Shown piece by piece: positions 41,701 to 52,305 of a DNA stretch of 64,000 nt. The DNA is taken from positions 49,003,001-49,067,000 of the forward strand of contig NC_092524.1 of assembly GCF_037038585.1 (NCBI RefSeq), read 5' to 3'. The notes below the pieces were generated by a model. That model did no database searches, was not told where the DNA came from, and saw only the letters and a list, made by a program, of their open reading frames with translations. The first letter of the stretch is position 1. Every line of letters begins with the position of its first letter. Both the position numbers and the translations under genes were made by a program. This DNA is from Patagioenas fasciata. Lineage: Eukaryota; Chordata; Aves; Columbiformes; Columbidae.

Positions 41701-44700
41701 CTAGTGGTTCTTGAAACCAGTATTTCATTTACACATTTTATTCTTGATATCCAGTATGGTTTTCAAGTTCTTGAGAAAAGTTCTCTACTCCAACTCTCCA
41801 CACTACATCACCTTCCAAACATTTAAAAATAATAATTTTAAAACAGGAAGTTGAAGGTGCAATCTTTTTACTGGCCTGACCACATATAAAAATGAGAAAG
41901 TATTAGAAAATCATGCTTTCACCAAGCCATGGAAAACAGATGAAGGTCAAATCACAGCTATCATAGCTGGAAATTCTTTCAGACATCCTGCAAAGGCATT
42001 GTGTGATCAAATGTTGTGGTTTCTGGCTGTTTATTCACTGTGGGAGGAGATGTGGACCATACCTGGGCGTACATGGACAAGAAAAGGAATATAGGTCTGC
42101 ACTGGCATTCAGTCATCTGTGATCCGATCACACATTCTTACTTCAGATTTCACTAGATATTTAGGCAGATCTAACGGAGCACTGATGCTAAAAGAAGCAA
42201 TTTTACTTTTTACTCCCTATTGCCATCTGCATGGTGCCACCCACTCCCTTGTCTCCTCTCTGGAGCTTGTCTGATATTTTGCAGAGATGTTCTGTTCTGT
42301 AGAATTTAAAAATGTGAATGTGCATGTGTTCACTTTTACCCCATTTCGCTTGGCATCTTTCTCATTAAGACTTAGCCTTGTGTCCTTCCTCTTTTCAAAG
42401 ACATCCATCCTGTGATTTTCTTCAACACTTTCTGCTTCATAACCCTACTGCTGGTTATAGATGGGTTACATAAAACCCCTGTATGACAGTTTGACAGAGG
42501 GAAAACTGTAACATATAAAGCCGAAGGGCAAATCTGAGAGTTAACCCCACAGATTCTTATGCTTAACATCCCTACACGTTTTATACCTGAATCTCTGTCT
42601 TCCTCTTTTCCTCTCTTATTTACTAATAACATTTTATTGGACTAGAATAACCTTCACGACTACAAAAGATGGAGTTACATTTGGCAATATTCACATTTAG
42701 TAAATATTCAAAGCACTGTATTGGTTCTTTTAAGTATATTTTCTGAAGATAACTATTTTATCATTCATAAGAGTGGAAGCATGCAATTCCATACCATACA
42801 TACTAAAGAAAAAACTGTATTTGTGTTACCAGACCAGCTGGCAAAGTAATTATAAATAGAGAAAATTGAGGGATGAACACCAGATGAAATTATCATAAAT
42901 AAATTCTTGCTAATACTGAAAAAACTACAAATGTGAATACCTGCTATGCCTGAACAAGGTAATAATGTGTCAGTGTCACTTAAATATTGCACAAGTGTCT
43001 CAGCCAGCTCAGGAAAGCTGTGGGAAACAAGCTGAGGTCTGAGCAGTTGCAGTTATTGTGGACAATGTGTGGTACACAGCTGGTAATCTCCTAAAGACAG
43101 ACTCCATGATGTCTGAACTTAGGTCTGGCAGCCAAATTCCTATTAATCAAATAAAAAAAAAAAAAGAAAATTCTCATCTTCAGTGTACACTTTCATTCCA
43201 GATAGTTGACACTTGACTGGAAGAGAACCACACCTAAATGTGGTCAGATACCATAAGGGTATCTGTTACAAGGCCACCTGAAAGGAGCAGTGCCTCTGGA
43301 ATACCACCACATACAGAAATCAAATGCATTTCACAGTGTCAGAAACATTCCAGCTGCAGGACTAGGTTTATTTGTTTTTTTCACAACTCTCACAAAAGAA
43401 ATCCATGAAATTCTGTATTGGAGGGAAATCTTTCCCAAGATCTAGTTACAAAAAGAAACTCTCTGGACTGTGTGTGGCCTCATCCTCAGCTGTGCCATTG
43501 TTCATTAGATGGAACTAGGGAGGAGGCTGAGGATGAGATTCATAAAAAGCCAATGCATTTCTCTTATCCTGAGGCCACTTCTTTGCCAGCCCAGCCCTTC
43601 CATAGATGAAAGCAGCCCAAGCGCTGGCCTAATCTATACCAGCTGCTTCGCCAAACCCTGGTGTCCATCAGGAATTGCTGCAGCACAACCCAGCCAGGTT
43701 CCCTCCTCTCTGTCCTCTGCCATGATCTCCATATGTAAGACTACGAGAGCGCATGATGTAGGAAGATGACATGTAACAGGGAGCTGTGCACAGAAAGGAT
43801 CACTCTGTCAGGAAACCTAGCTGCTTCCCACCCTTCTCTTAACACAGCAGCAGTGAAAAGCGAATGAAAGGGAGACCAGTCCTCGGTCTCTCAGGATATC
43901 AGATGTGTTTACTGTTACCCAAGGCTCCAGCTCACAGTGCCCTTCCTCAGAAGTCTGCAGAAATGGCCCCCTCAAGGTTAATGAGAACATGTCCCGTGAA
44001 AATTTATCATGAGCCTTAGGACATCAACTTAGGATTTGTGAGAGCAAAGAGTTCACAGTTTGATTTAAAATTTTAAAAATCTCTGTGCTAGCTTAGTACG
44101 ACTTAGCAAATGTAAATGGTTGAATGTATTTCAAAGCTGGTTTTGGACTGCAGGTATGAGGCACTCCAAAGCTGTAAACTGAAGATCACCTCCAAAGTGG
44201 GAGACCAGGAGGGACAGGCAAACCCTTTCTCTGGTATCCCAGGGCCAAGATTTTGTAAGCCCAGTGACAGTAAAACCATTGTTGCCTGCTTACAGATCAG
44301 AGCCTGCAAATCCACAGAGTATTCAGGACTCAGATCTCACTGTCCCTGCAATCTACAACATAAACTGAGCAGCATACTTCTTAAAAAAAAAAAAACAAAA
44401 CAAGGGCACTGAACTTTTAGAGAGAAAGAAATAGTTCTGTGCAGAAAGTTCCTGGAGATGAAAGACACCATGAGGGGGAATGAAGCACACTGGAACCTTG
44501 CATGCCAGTAAGTGATTTATCATCAACATTAGTCACAACTATTTCTTCTAAGAAGTGACCAGAAGTTGTGGACATTACAAGGGCTTAGACAAAACTTGTG
44601 GTTCATTGTGAGATCTTCTTTAGAGTACTCACCGATATAAAATCCACGAGAATAGTTGGCATTCATGGTAGGTGGGCATGGGGGGCGGGGGGAGGAAACT

Positions 44701-45459
44701 GAAAAAAAAAAAGGTAGGGAAGGGTTAAGACTGAGGTTATTCAATGACTGTGGAGATTTACTGCTTTTTTGCTGGCTGCTGCTGCTGTACTGGATATGCT
44801 GTTGGTCTCCAGAACAGTCTGATACCCTTTTACTGAACTATGCAAGCACTATATGCTAGAAGAAAACAATCCTTGCTCTTATTTCATAATTTATATCTGT
44901 GGAAAAAACATCATCTGAAGTAGTGAATTTATGGTTACAGTAAACCCTGATTAAAACAGAAACAGAAACAGCAACATTCTTAATGAAAAATAGTTTTTCC
45001 ACTGAAATTAAATTTTCATAAGAAGTAGTATTTTGTGACAGCTTTTTCTGTTTTGCTAAAAAATCCCACCACAAAAACCTAAAAATTTACTTTTTAATTT
45101 TTTAAATTTTAAATTTGTTTAGCTTTGTTGTTAAAAAACATTTTCATAAAAAATGGAAAAGCAACTTTTTTTAAAAAATTATTATTATGGAATTATTTAG
45201 TTTATAAACTCTCTTTAAGTGCAAATAGTCTCTGTCCCATACCAACCTTCCATTACACAGTGAGAAATGGAAATAGAGGGAAATTTGACAGCTTACAGCA
45301 TTGTCACATGTTAAATTTGTAGCAGAGTTAGGGTAGGAATCCTTATGCCCAGTATTGCTTCCAACAACACCGCTTCTCACTTGGGATGGTGCATGTGGAA
45401 GGAACTATTTGGTACTTAAATGCCAGTTCTGCACCCTAACTACATGTATTTACAGATTT
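38758..45459. other. Unique AT-rich sequence, no gene seen
   Basis: ORFs up to 98 codons show no domains. An A13 run lies at 43153-43165. The stretch at about 43480-43760 is somewhat GC-richer but otherwise unremarkable. The last ~350 bases before the CR1 element are very AT-rich, with near-palindromic AAATTTTAAATTT at about 45100-45117. Confidence 0.5.
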
Positions 45460-46600
45460 CACAGAATCACAGAATGTTAGGGGTTGGAAGGGATCTCAAA
45501 GATCATCTGGTCCAATCCCCCTGCTGGAGCAGGAACACTTAGATGAGGCTACACAGGAAGCTGTCCAGGCAGGATTAGAATGTCTACGGAGTAGGAGATT
45601 CCACAACCTCCCTGGGCAGCCTGTTCCAGTGTTCTGTTACCCTCACTGAGAAGAGGTTTCTTCTCAAATTTAAGTGGAACCTCTTGTGTTCCACTTTGAA
45701 CCCATTACCCCTTGTCCTATAATTTGTTGTCACTGAGAAGAGCCTGGCTCCATCCTCATGACACTCACTCTTTATATATTTGTAAACATTAATGAGGTCA
45801 CCCCTCAGTCTCCTCTTCTCCAGGCTAAAGAGATCCAGCTCCCTCAGCCTTTCCTCATAAGAGAGGTGCTCCACTCCCTTAATCATCTTCGTGACCCTGT
45901 GCTGGACTCTCTCCAGCAGTTCCCTGTCCTTCTTGAATTGAGGGGCCCAGAACTGGAAACAATATTCCAGATGTGGTCTCACCAGGGCAGAGTAGAGGGG
46001 AAGGAGAACCTCTCTCAACCTACTAACCACCCCCATTCTAATACACCCCAGGATGCCATTGGCCTTCTTGGTCACAGGGGCACAGTGCTGGATCATGGTC
46101 ATCCTGCTGTCCACCAGGACCTCCAGGTCCCTTTCCCCTACACTGCTCTCTAATAGGTCATTCCCCAACCTATACTGGAACCTGGGGTTGTTCCTGCCCA
46201 GATGCAAGACTCTGCACTTGCCCTTGTTATATTTCATTAAATTTTTCCCTGCCCAACTCTCCAGCCTGTCCAGGTCTCGCTGGATGGCGGCACAGCCTTC
46301 TGGTATGTCAGCCACTCCTTCCAGCTTGGTGTCATCAGCAAACTTCCTGACAGTGCACTCTATTCCCTCATCCAAATCATTGATGAACATATTGAATAAT
46401 ACCGGTCCCAGTACTGACCCTTGAGGCACTCCACTAGATACTGGCCTCCAACTAGACTCTGTCCCATTGACCACAACTCTCTGGCTTCTCTCCTTCAGCC
46501 AGTTCGCAGTCCACCTCACTACCTGATTGTCCAGACCGCACTCCCTCAGTTTAGTTGTAAGGATGCTGTGGGAGACTGTGTCAAATATCTTACAGCCCAG
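45460..46600 (-). mobile_element. CR1 LINE, 5'-truncated copy
   Basis: On the minus strand this block reads as the C-terminal half of CR1 ORF2 followed by the CR1 3' UTR. The 3' end is two octamers, ATTCTGTGATTCTGTG (complement of 45460-45475), the hallmark of CR1, with no poly(A). The conserved 3' UTR core (AGGGGTTGGAAGGGATCTCA on plus, from 45479) is present. At the 5' end the copy starts within RT motif [10 protein letters not shown] is readable around 46560-46585, but the preceding conserved residues are not. 5' truncation is the normal outcome of CR1 insertion. No target-site duplication is evident, which is also usual for CR1. The 5' boundary is uncertain by about 30 bases. Confidence 0.95.
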
Positions 46601-46624
46601 GTTCTTTAGCTCAATTTTCCTTCT
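45584..46624 (-). pseudogene. CR1 ORF2 reverse transcriptase fragment
   Basis: This is the C-terminal part of the reverse transcriptase of a CR1-clade non-LTR retrotransposon. It would copy LINE RNA at a nicked target in the nucleus. The frame stays open for about 346 codons, from a stop at 46625-46627 to a TAG at 45584-45586; the 311-codon portion starting at 46519 begins at a GTG. Visible motifs include [11 protein letters not shown] (about residues 29-39 of the 311), the active-site FADD (60-63; bases 46331-46342), [18 protein letters not shown], the [13 protein letters not shown] block and WNRLPREVV near the end. The upstream endonuclease and the first palm motif are missing, so it cannot be a working LINE. 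Just past the TAG, CR1-like coding resumes (CLDSF) beyond further stops, so the TAG is a mutation rather than the family's normal end. No host gene role is suggested. Confidence 0.93.
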
Positions 46625-46625
46625 C

Positions 46626-49605
46626 TAACCCTTCTTCTGCAATGGGAGTGGCATTTAACCAAAATTTCCATTCTAAAATATATTCACAAACTGTTCTACT
46701 GTTGTCCAACACAAAGAACATGCCAATAGGCTCTGAGTGTTCAGTGTTGTTGGAAAAGACATTGGGAAACACTGAGGAACAGTGTGAGAACCTTCCTGTT
46801 CCTGTTCCCCAGTCAGAACCCTGCACAAGGCACACACAGCATCCATCTGGCTGCCCAGCATCCCGCAGCATTCACACTACCACGTTTCTGGAGTTTTTGA
46901 TATATAGAAATAAGATGGATTTTGTTGTGTTATCAGAGCATCACCAACATAACCTCCACGTAAATACTTGTCAATGGTATTTTATTCCCAGTGATTTGAC
47001 TACAAGGTGCAAGAGAATTCCTAGAATTACGTCTGCAGACTCTCCACCAGATGGTTTCAAATCACACAGAAGCATTTTAAGTTCCATTACATGCCGGATA
47101 AAACGTGAGGCAGTAGCTGAAAAACTGCTAATTGACTTTTTCTTAACACCCTGAAAAAACATGCACAGAACCTGAAACCTCTCTGATTGGATTTAATACA
47201 TGGCTTTGGTTATTAAGATTAGAAATGTAATCCACTGTCAGTGAGCAATTATTTTGGGGTGTTTTCAGGGTTTAGTCACAAAGGGAATGCATCCACTACT
47301 ACTCTATGTATGCATTTGTTCCTTAGTGCAGTAACAGATCCTTAGACTGATATTTAGAAATCCTACAGGGGACTAAGAGTCTCCAGCACTGGTCATCTGA
47401 TGGCCCATCTCAAAGGCTGGGCTCCATGGCAATATTTCTTCTAAAAGGTTCAGCTTAGAGGTAGAAGAGGCAAGCCCAGGCTTTCACATTTAAACGTTGT
47501 CCATTCTGACAAAGACCTGTTGCCAGAGTCCAAAAATAAGTCAAACACCAATCAATAGAGGATGGAGTACAAGACACTACCCTTCATTTCTCTGTGAGAG
47601 AGTGAAAAATGCGGGATACTGAAATACAGGTACTATGTTCTGATTAGCCAAGGTCAGAGAGTGGAAAAGGTAGGGAGCTACTGAAAGTATGATGAAATAT
47701 ACTGAAATTAGGATGATTTTTTTAAAATAGCTGTACACTAGCTACCTAGGCAACCACAATGAGTGAAGAATAAGCCACATCTTTTAAAAGTGTCCAAGTG
47801 AATCACATTGTATCCAAACTATACTGAAAAGACACAAAAATAGATTGCTTATGAATGTATCAGGATGGTTTTAATTTTTGAGTAGCATTAAAAAAACTTA
47901 ATTAAAAGAGAAAAATAAACCATTCCTTGTTCCTTATCGACAATACTCTGAAGCAAATAAACACCATGACTCCTGGCCTAGATCCCTAACTGTTAACATG
48001 AAGTCCATTCATGCACTTAAAAAATTAGTGCAAGAGGAAGGGACAATGAAGCCTGAAATGTGAAATGTCAAGCTTTATGCTTTAATTATTCAGAGGTGGG
48101 TCCTGGGCTGTGGCCAAGCAGCATTTTTTACTACTCAGAGTGAGGGACTGGAGTGAATGTGTACATATGGCTTTGAAACCCTGGCTTGCCCCTAGAGTCT
48201 GTCAGAGCAGCCAAAAGATTGTTCTAATTAACACCTGCTACTAATGGTTTGAAAGGGTCATTCTGACATCTGAGGATCCCAAAACAAAGCAGCTGTAAAG
48301 AAGCGGGCCTAGACTTTTCTGTGCTATTCTTGCTGTGAGCAGGGAAAGATCTTTCAACATATGGAAGAACTTGGTTAAAGGAAGTTTTGAGGCAAGAGAA
48401 TGTTACAAAATACAATTTGCAGTACTGGAAAGGTCAGATCTATGATATATTTTGCTGCACATAATGAAAACAATTGTAAAACCTTTCAGTTTTATCTTCT
48501 TCAAATGATCCTGTCTTTCGGAGAGGGATTCCTTTGTGGAGACAGAAGAGGGACTTTTCCCTGAAGCTAATTCTTAGCCAAAAAACATGAAACAGTACAT
48601 TTTGTTTTCAATTTAAATGAATTAATAAACCCATTTAAGAAAAGGTAGTTGAAATTTGTTGTCCTCAGAAGAGGAGCAAAGAGTATCCTTTTCCTAAGCA
48701 ATCCAGATCTCCCAGGTACACTACGACTAACTTTTCATCTTCCCATGCTATACTTCAAGTCTTCCCATACTATTCAACCACCAAGCTGTCGAAAAATACA
48801 TTTTCACTTAATATTCTCACTGCCCCAAATCCTCCTCTCCCCTCATAGCATTCTTCCTGTGGGATCTTAGTCTCCCATATCCAAATACTTAGTGTTTTGC
48901 AAGAAATCCTGCGTGAGGGGGAAGGGAAGAGCAGGACAGTCAAGTGCCATCAGTTCATGTTATTTTTGGGGATCCTAATGATTAACAGGTCTCTGGGAAG
49001 CTTCCATCTACTGACCTCCCTCACCCTTGGCAATACTACTTTAAGTATTTTTATGAGAAGTTTCAAGTACTTCTTTCTTCCTCAGGAAAAAAGAAAAAAA
49101 AAAAAAAAAAGAAATCTAGAAAACTAAATGAATAAATACAGTGAACGCACTGTTACGTTCCTGCAGACATTTATCTAGCGACTAATGTTATCCATGTATA
49201 TACAAAGTTATACAAAGGTCTAATTATTTCAAAATCTGATCCAAATGTGGTAAACCACTTTCAAAATCAGGAAATTCCAATGGAAAGGTTACTTACATTT
49301 GCATCTGTATTATTTTCTGCTCTCGCTTCCATTTTTGGTGAAAATTTTATTATAATCCTAGTCTCTTAGCCTATACTATAAAATAAATAAACAGTTTAAG
49401 CTTTCTTTGAGTATAAGGCTAATTATGCCACTCAAGCAAGTAAGAGACCATGGAAAATAATTCTGTTAGTTCATGTTTACAGTCTCTTAAAAAAGCTAAA
49501 GGGATACAAAAACATTTTCTTGTACAAAGAAATCAAGTTTTGCAGAATGGCTGTGGTAAAGACCTCAGATCTGGGAAGCTTCTGACTAAAAGTCTTTCAT
49601 TTCAA
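46626..49605. other. Unique sequence flanking CR1, no gene seen
   Basis: A 170-codon plus frame (46642-47154) lies directly beside the CR1 copy. It is not part of CR1 and has no recognisable domain; I estimate fewer than one such frame by chance, so it is mildly long but not convincing. An A/G-rich run lies at 49087-49110. Confidence 0.45.
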
Positions 49606-49671
49606 TTTTTAACATTGGAGATGTCCATTTTTCACATTGGACAAGTCCATTTTTAACATTGGACAGGTCTG
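49606..49671. repeat. 22-bp minisatellite, 3 copies
   Basis: Three contiguous 22-bp units start at 49606, 49628 and 49650, each TTTTT(A/C)ACATTGGA followed by a variable end (GATGTCCA, CAAGTCCA, CAGGTCTG). Divergence of about 2-5 positions per unit suggests moderate age. Confidence 0.9.
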
Positions 49672-51349
49672 CCTCTTTGGACCAACTTCAGCATAGATGA
49701 ACTAGAGCACAACTAAGAAAACAAACAAAAAACCCTGAGGAAAATCAGAATGCAATGAACTATTCTGCAAGAATAACTAGTCCTTATAGTACATCCAGAA
49801 ACCTGTCAGAACTGCACAATGCTGGCTCACATGTTGCATAAGCAGGACATACTTAGAGTTTACAGGCATAATTTTTAAACCTACAGTCAGCACTGAGATA
49901 TATCAGAGTATCTACTGACCTTTAGGTTTGGCTCAAATACTATACAACATATGAAAAGGGGAAAGAGGACAAAGGAGGAAAATGACAAGGAAAATATACC
50001 ATGAAACAGTTCGTACTTTACTATGCCTACTCTACACTTACTGTTCCGAGTTATTTCCCTACTACAGGTGCACGTGTGCCTGCATGCAAGAGAGACTCTT
50101 CTGATACACATGGATACACCAGACTGGTTCCTGCTGCTGCTACACATGTAGCAACAGCCAAACTGTAAATGAGACCTAGACAGATTAAAATTTTACTGCT
50201 TTAAGTATTCTTAAACTAGCAGTAATTTGAGTTAGCTCCTAAAAATTTTTAAAGGGTTACTAAGGAAGAAAAAAATATTCCAACAAGCTTGTCGTATTTC
50301 ATACCTCGGCTGGTACATGAATCACTGTCATCACAACTTCACATTTTTCTCCAGGATCAATTCTCTCAGTTGAGAAAAGAAACCCACTATTTCCTTCCAC
50401 AAGTAATATACTCCATTTTCTAATGAAGCATGTACAAAGCTAAAGAATAAAGACAACTTGAAAGATTAACAGCATTCAGCTGTACTGCCAGAGAGCTATT
50501 ATCTGCTTAGTGCCGCACCCCAGCCGCGCTAATTGAAGCGAGGATAAGGTGGGAAAGAACAGCCCTCACGAGTCCAGGTTTGGTTTCATAACACTTTCCT
50601 CTGACATCATCTGCTCTACAGATCTTAGAAAAAAAGAATAGAAGTGGTTTCCAATAAGTTCACTCAGCAAAAGTTGTCAGCCTAAAGTAGTAAAGTCTTA
50701 TTCACAGAACATGTACAACGTGGGAAGCTGCACTGAGAGCTTCTTCCACAGCTTTTTGCTGGCAGGCCTGCTCCCTGTCCTGGAAGAATGCTGGATATCT
50801 TGGGAAGTAAGAGTAACCACAACTAGAAATATAAGGGATATATAGACTTTCAGAGTATATCTTCACCACTAACTCTCAAAACTGAGCAAGAATCATCATC
50901 GTATGGCCTGGACTGTTGTTTGCACCTTCTTTTCAGAACACTGGTATTGTTTTCACGCTTTAAGGCAAGATACTGTGTTAGATGGAACCTGAGTCTGGTC
51001 CTTCTACCTTTTCAGTCTGCTGACCCAGTGGTAACTGCCCTGTGATCTGGAAAGATGGATTGTGACTGACCAGAAATCCACTATAATCACCAGTTCATTT
51101 CCCAACAGTGTCAGGTGATGGTTTTACTCGAGGCCATTCACAACCCACACAGAAGAGAATGACTCTTAACAAGTTCACAATCATTTACGTGGTATGTAGC
51201 TCCAAGCTACTCTTTCATTTGGAATTACTTCTTTGATGGATTATGTGTATGGCAACCTGATACAGTTTACCAGAATCTGGCTGCAAAACTATCATTTCTT
51301 TGTACTCTTCTTTCTGATTATGGTATTCATTTTGCCTTCTTCCAAATTG
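49672..51349. other. Unique sequence with a CpG-retaining patch
   Basis: No ORF or repeat of note. The 60 bases at about 50513-50570 keep five CpGs (CCGCACC, CCGCGCT, AAGCGAGG, CACGAG) around a TAATTG homeodomain-type site and a GGATAAGG GATA-type site, unusual in such AT-rich DNA. It is possibly a conserved noncoding element; no function can be assigned from sequence. Confidence 0.4.
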
Positions 51350-51445
51350 TATTGTAAAGTCCTTAGAGAAGGGACCACTCTTTACATGTCTGTAGAGTAT
51401 TTGCAGTTTGTCATATTTAGAACACATTTTTGTAATTTTACTTTT
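51350..51445 (+). repeat. Probable ancient L2-type 3' tail
   Basis: ATTGTAAAGTCCTTAGAGAAG, then GGGACCACTCTTTACATGTC and TGTAGAGTATTTGCAG follow the order of the L2-type tail block (GATTGTAAGCTCTTTGGGGCAGGGACTGTCTTT...TGTTTGTACAGC). The later CCTAGCACAATGG block is too decayed to read. The order and the GTAA..TC.TT.G...AGGGAC spacing support the call, but identity is low. Confidence 0.45.
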
Positions 51446-51648
51446 CCCAGTATTTAATCCAATTGTCTTATTTGTGTAATAAACGAAAAAAAATTACCGA
51501 TTAAGTAAATTAAGAAGGAAATAATAAGACTTTCTGTGTGGGAAAAAGAATAAAAACTGAAAGGAATGGAATAAAATCAAACATAAATCATTCACAAATA
51601 TGCACAGCTTTACTAAAGATGTTATAGTGTGTCCACTGTGGAAATTTT

Positions 51649-52305
51649 CTAGGCTATGTACCTCAAGACATGTGGGATATAGGTGCCTATATGCCCCCTG
51701 GGGTCTTTTGGTAGTACAACAGCTTTATCTAACCAGTGCTTTAGGTGGACTAGCTCAGAAGAAGTTTTCCACTCAGAAATAACAAAGCTTGAGATAGTTC
51801 CATCTCCACCACTCATTTCTAGACAGTGGTGTAGTATCCCTCCACCACTGTTGATGCAACTATTTGTGGTATCACATTTTAAACTGAATGAGGGAAATGA
51901 TCCTGCTTCAAAATAACCCAGCAGAAAAGAAAGAAGAGTGTTTTTCAGCCCTGGATCCAGTTTACTACATGGTCCCATAAAGACTTGTGCCAGCAAAACT
52001 GAGAGGGAAAGTGCCAATGATAACGACAAAGTAGGGCAGTGGGTGCTTTCGTTCTTGTCCCATAGGGCATGGCCTTCTAGAATGAACCGCGCTTTTTGGA
52101 AACCAGTTTTAACATTTGGACAGCACTCAATTTTCAGTGGGAGCAACCAGTGAGCTTTTTTAAGGACCTGGAAGCAGCAGACAAATGATGCAACATGTTT
52201 TCCTGATGCAACACATTTTCCTGATAGATAGCCATAGACAAGACTAAATATTAGTTTTTTCTGTTGGGAGTTCATCCAAAAGGCAAGCAACAAAATCTTC
52301 TTCAA
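51649..52305 (-). CDS. Unassigned 218-codon ORF (doubtful gene)
   Basis: This is the longest open frame in the window not explained by a repeat. It starts with ATG, is 218 codons long and ends in a normal stop. I do not recognise it. It contains a short internal duplication (CVASGKHVAS) from an 18-bp tandem repeat at 52187-52222, a serine/leucine-rich hydrophobic stretch (about residues 92-110) that could be membrane-spanning, and scattered cysteines. No signal for a domain, splice context or upstream promoter is evident. By a rough estimate from base composition, a chance ORF this long is expected about 0.01-0.05 times per window, so it is unusual but not proof. The frame could be part of an unrecognised old retroelement, a young intronless gene, or chance. 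I lean to noncoding. Confidence 0.15.
   Translation of the reverse strand: MKKILLLAFWMNSQQKKLIFSLVYGYLSGKCVASGKHVASFVCCFQVLKKAHWLLPLKIECCPNVKTGFQKARFILEGHALWDKNESTHCPTLSLSLALSLSVLLAQVFMGPCSKLDPGLKNTLLSFLLGYFEAGSFPSFSLKCDTTNSCINSGGGILHHCLEMSGGDGTISSFVISEWKTSSELVHLKHWLDKAVVLPKDPRGHIGTYIPHVLRYIA
52187..52222. repeat. 18-bp tandem duplication
   Basis: GATGCAACATGTTTTCCT at 52187 and GATGCAACACATTTTCCT at 52205, an 18-bp period that keeps the minus-strand 218-codon frame open. Confidence 0.85.

Noticed and set aside
45758..46424. 131- and 123-codon plus-strand ORFs over the CR1 copy
   Set aside because: Antisense shadows of the CR1 reverse-transcriptase frame.
46642..47154. 170-codon plus-strand ORF next to the CR1 copy
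   Set aside because: Not CR1 and no recognised motif; only slightly longer than chance expectation for the window.
51470..51500. AATAAA followed by an A-run, suggesting a processed retrocopy
   Set aside because: No transcript-like body or coding similarity upstream; the region reads better as an L2-type tail plus AT-rich flank.
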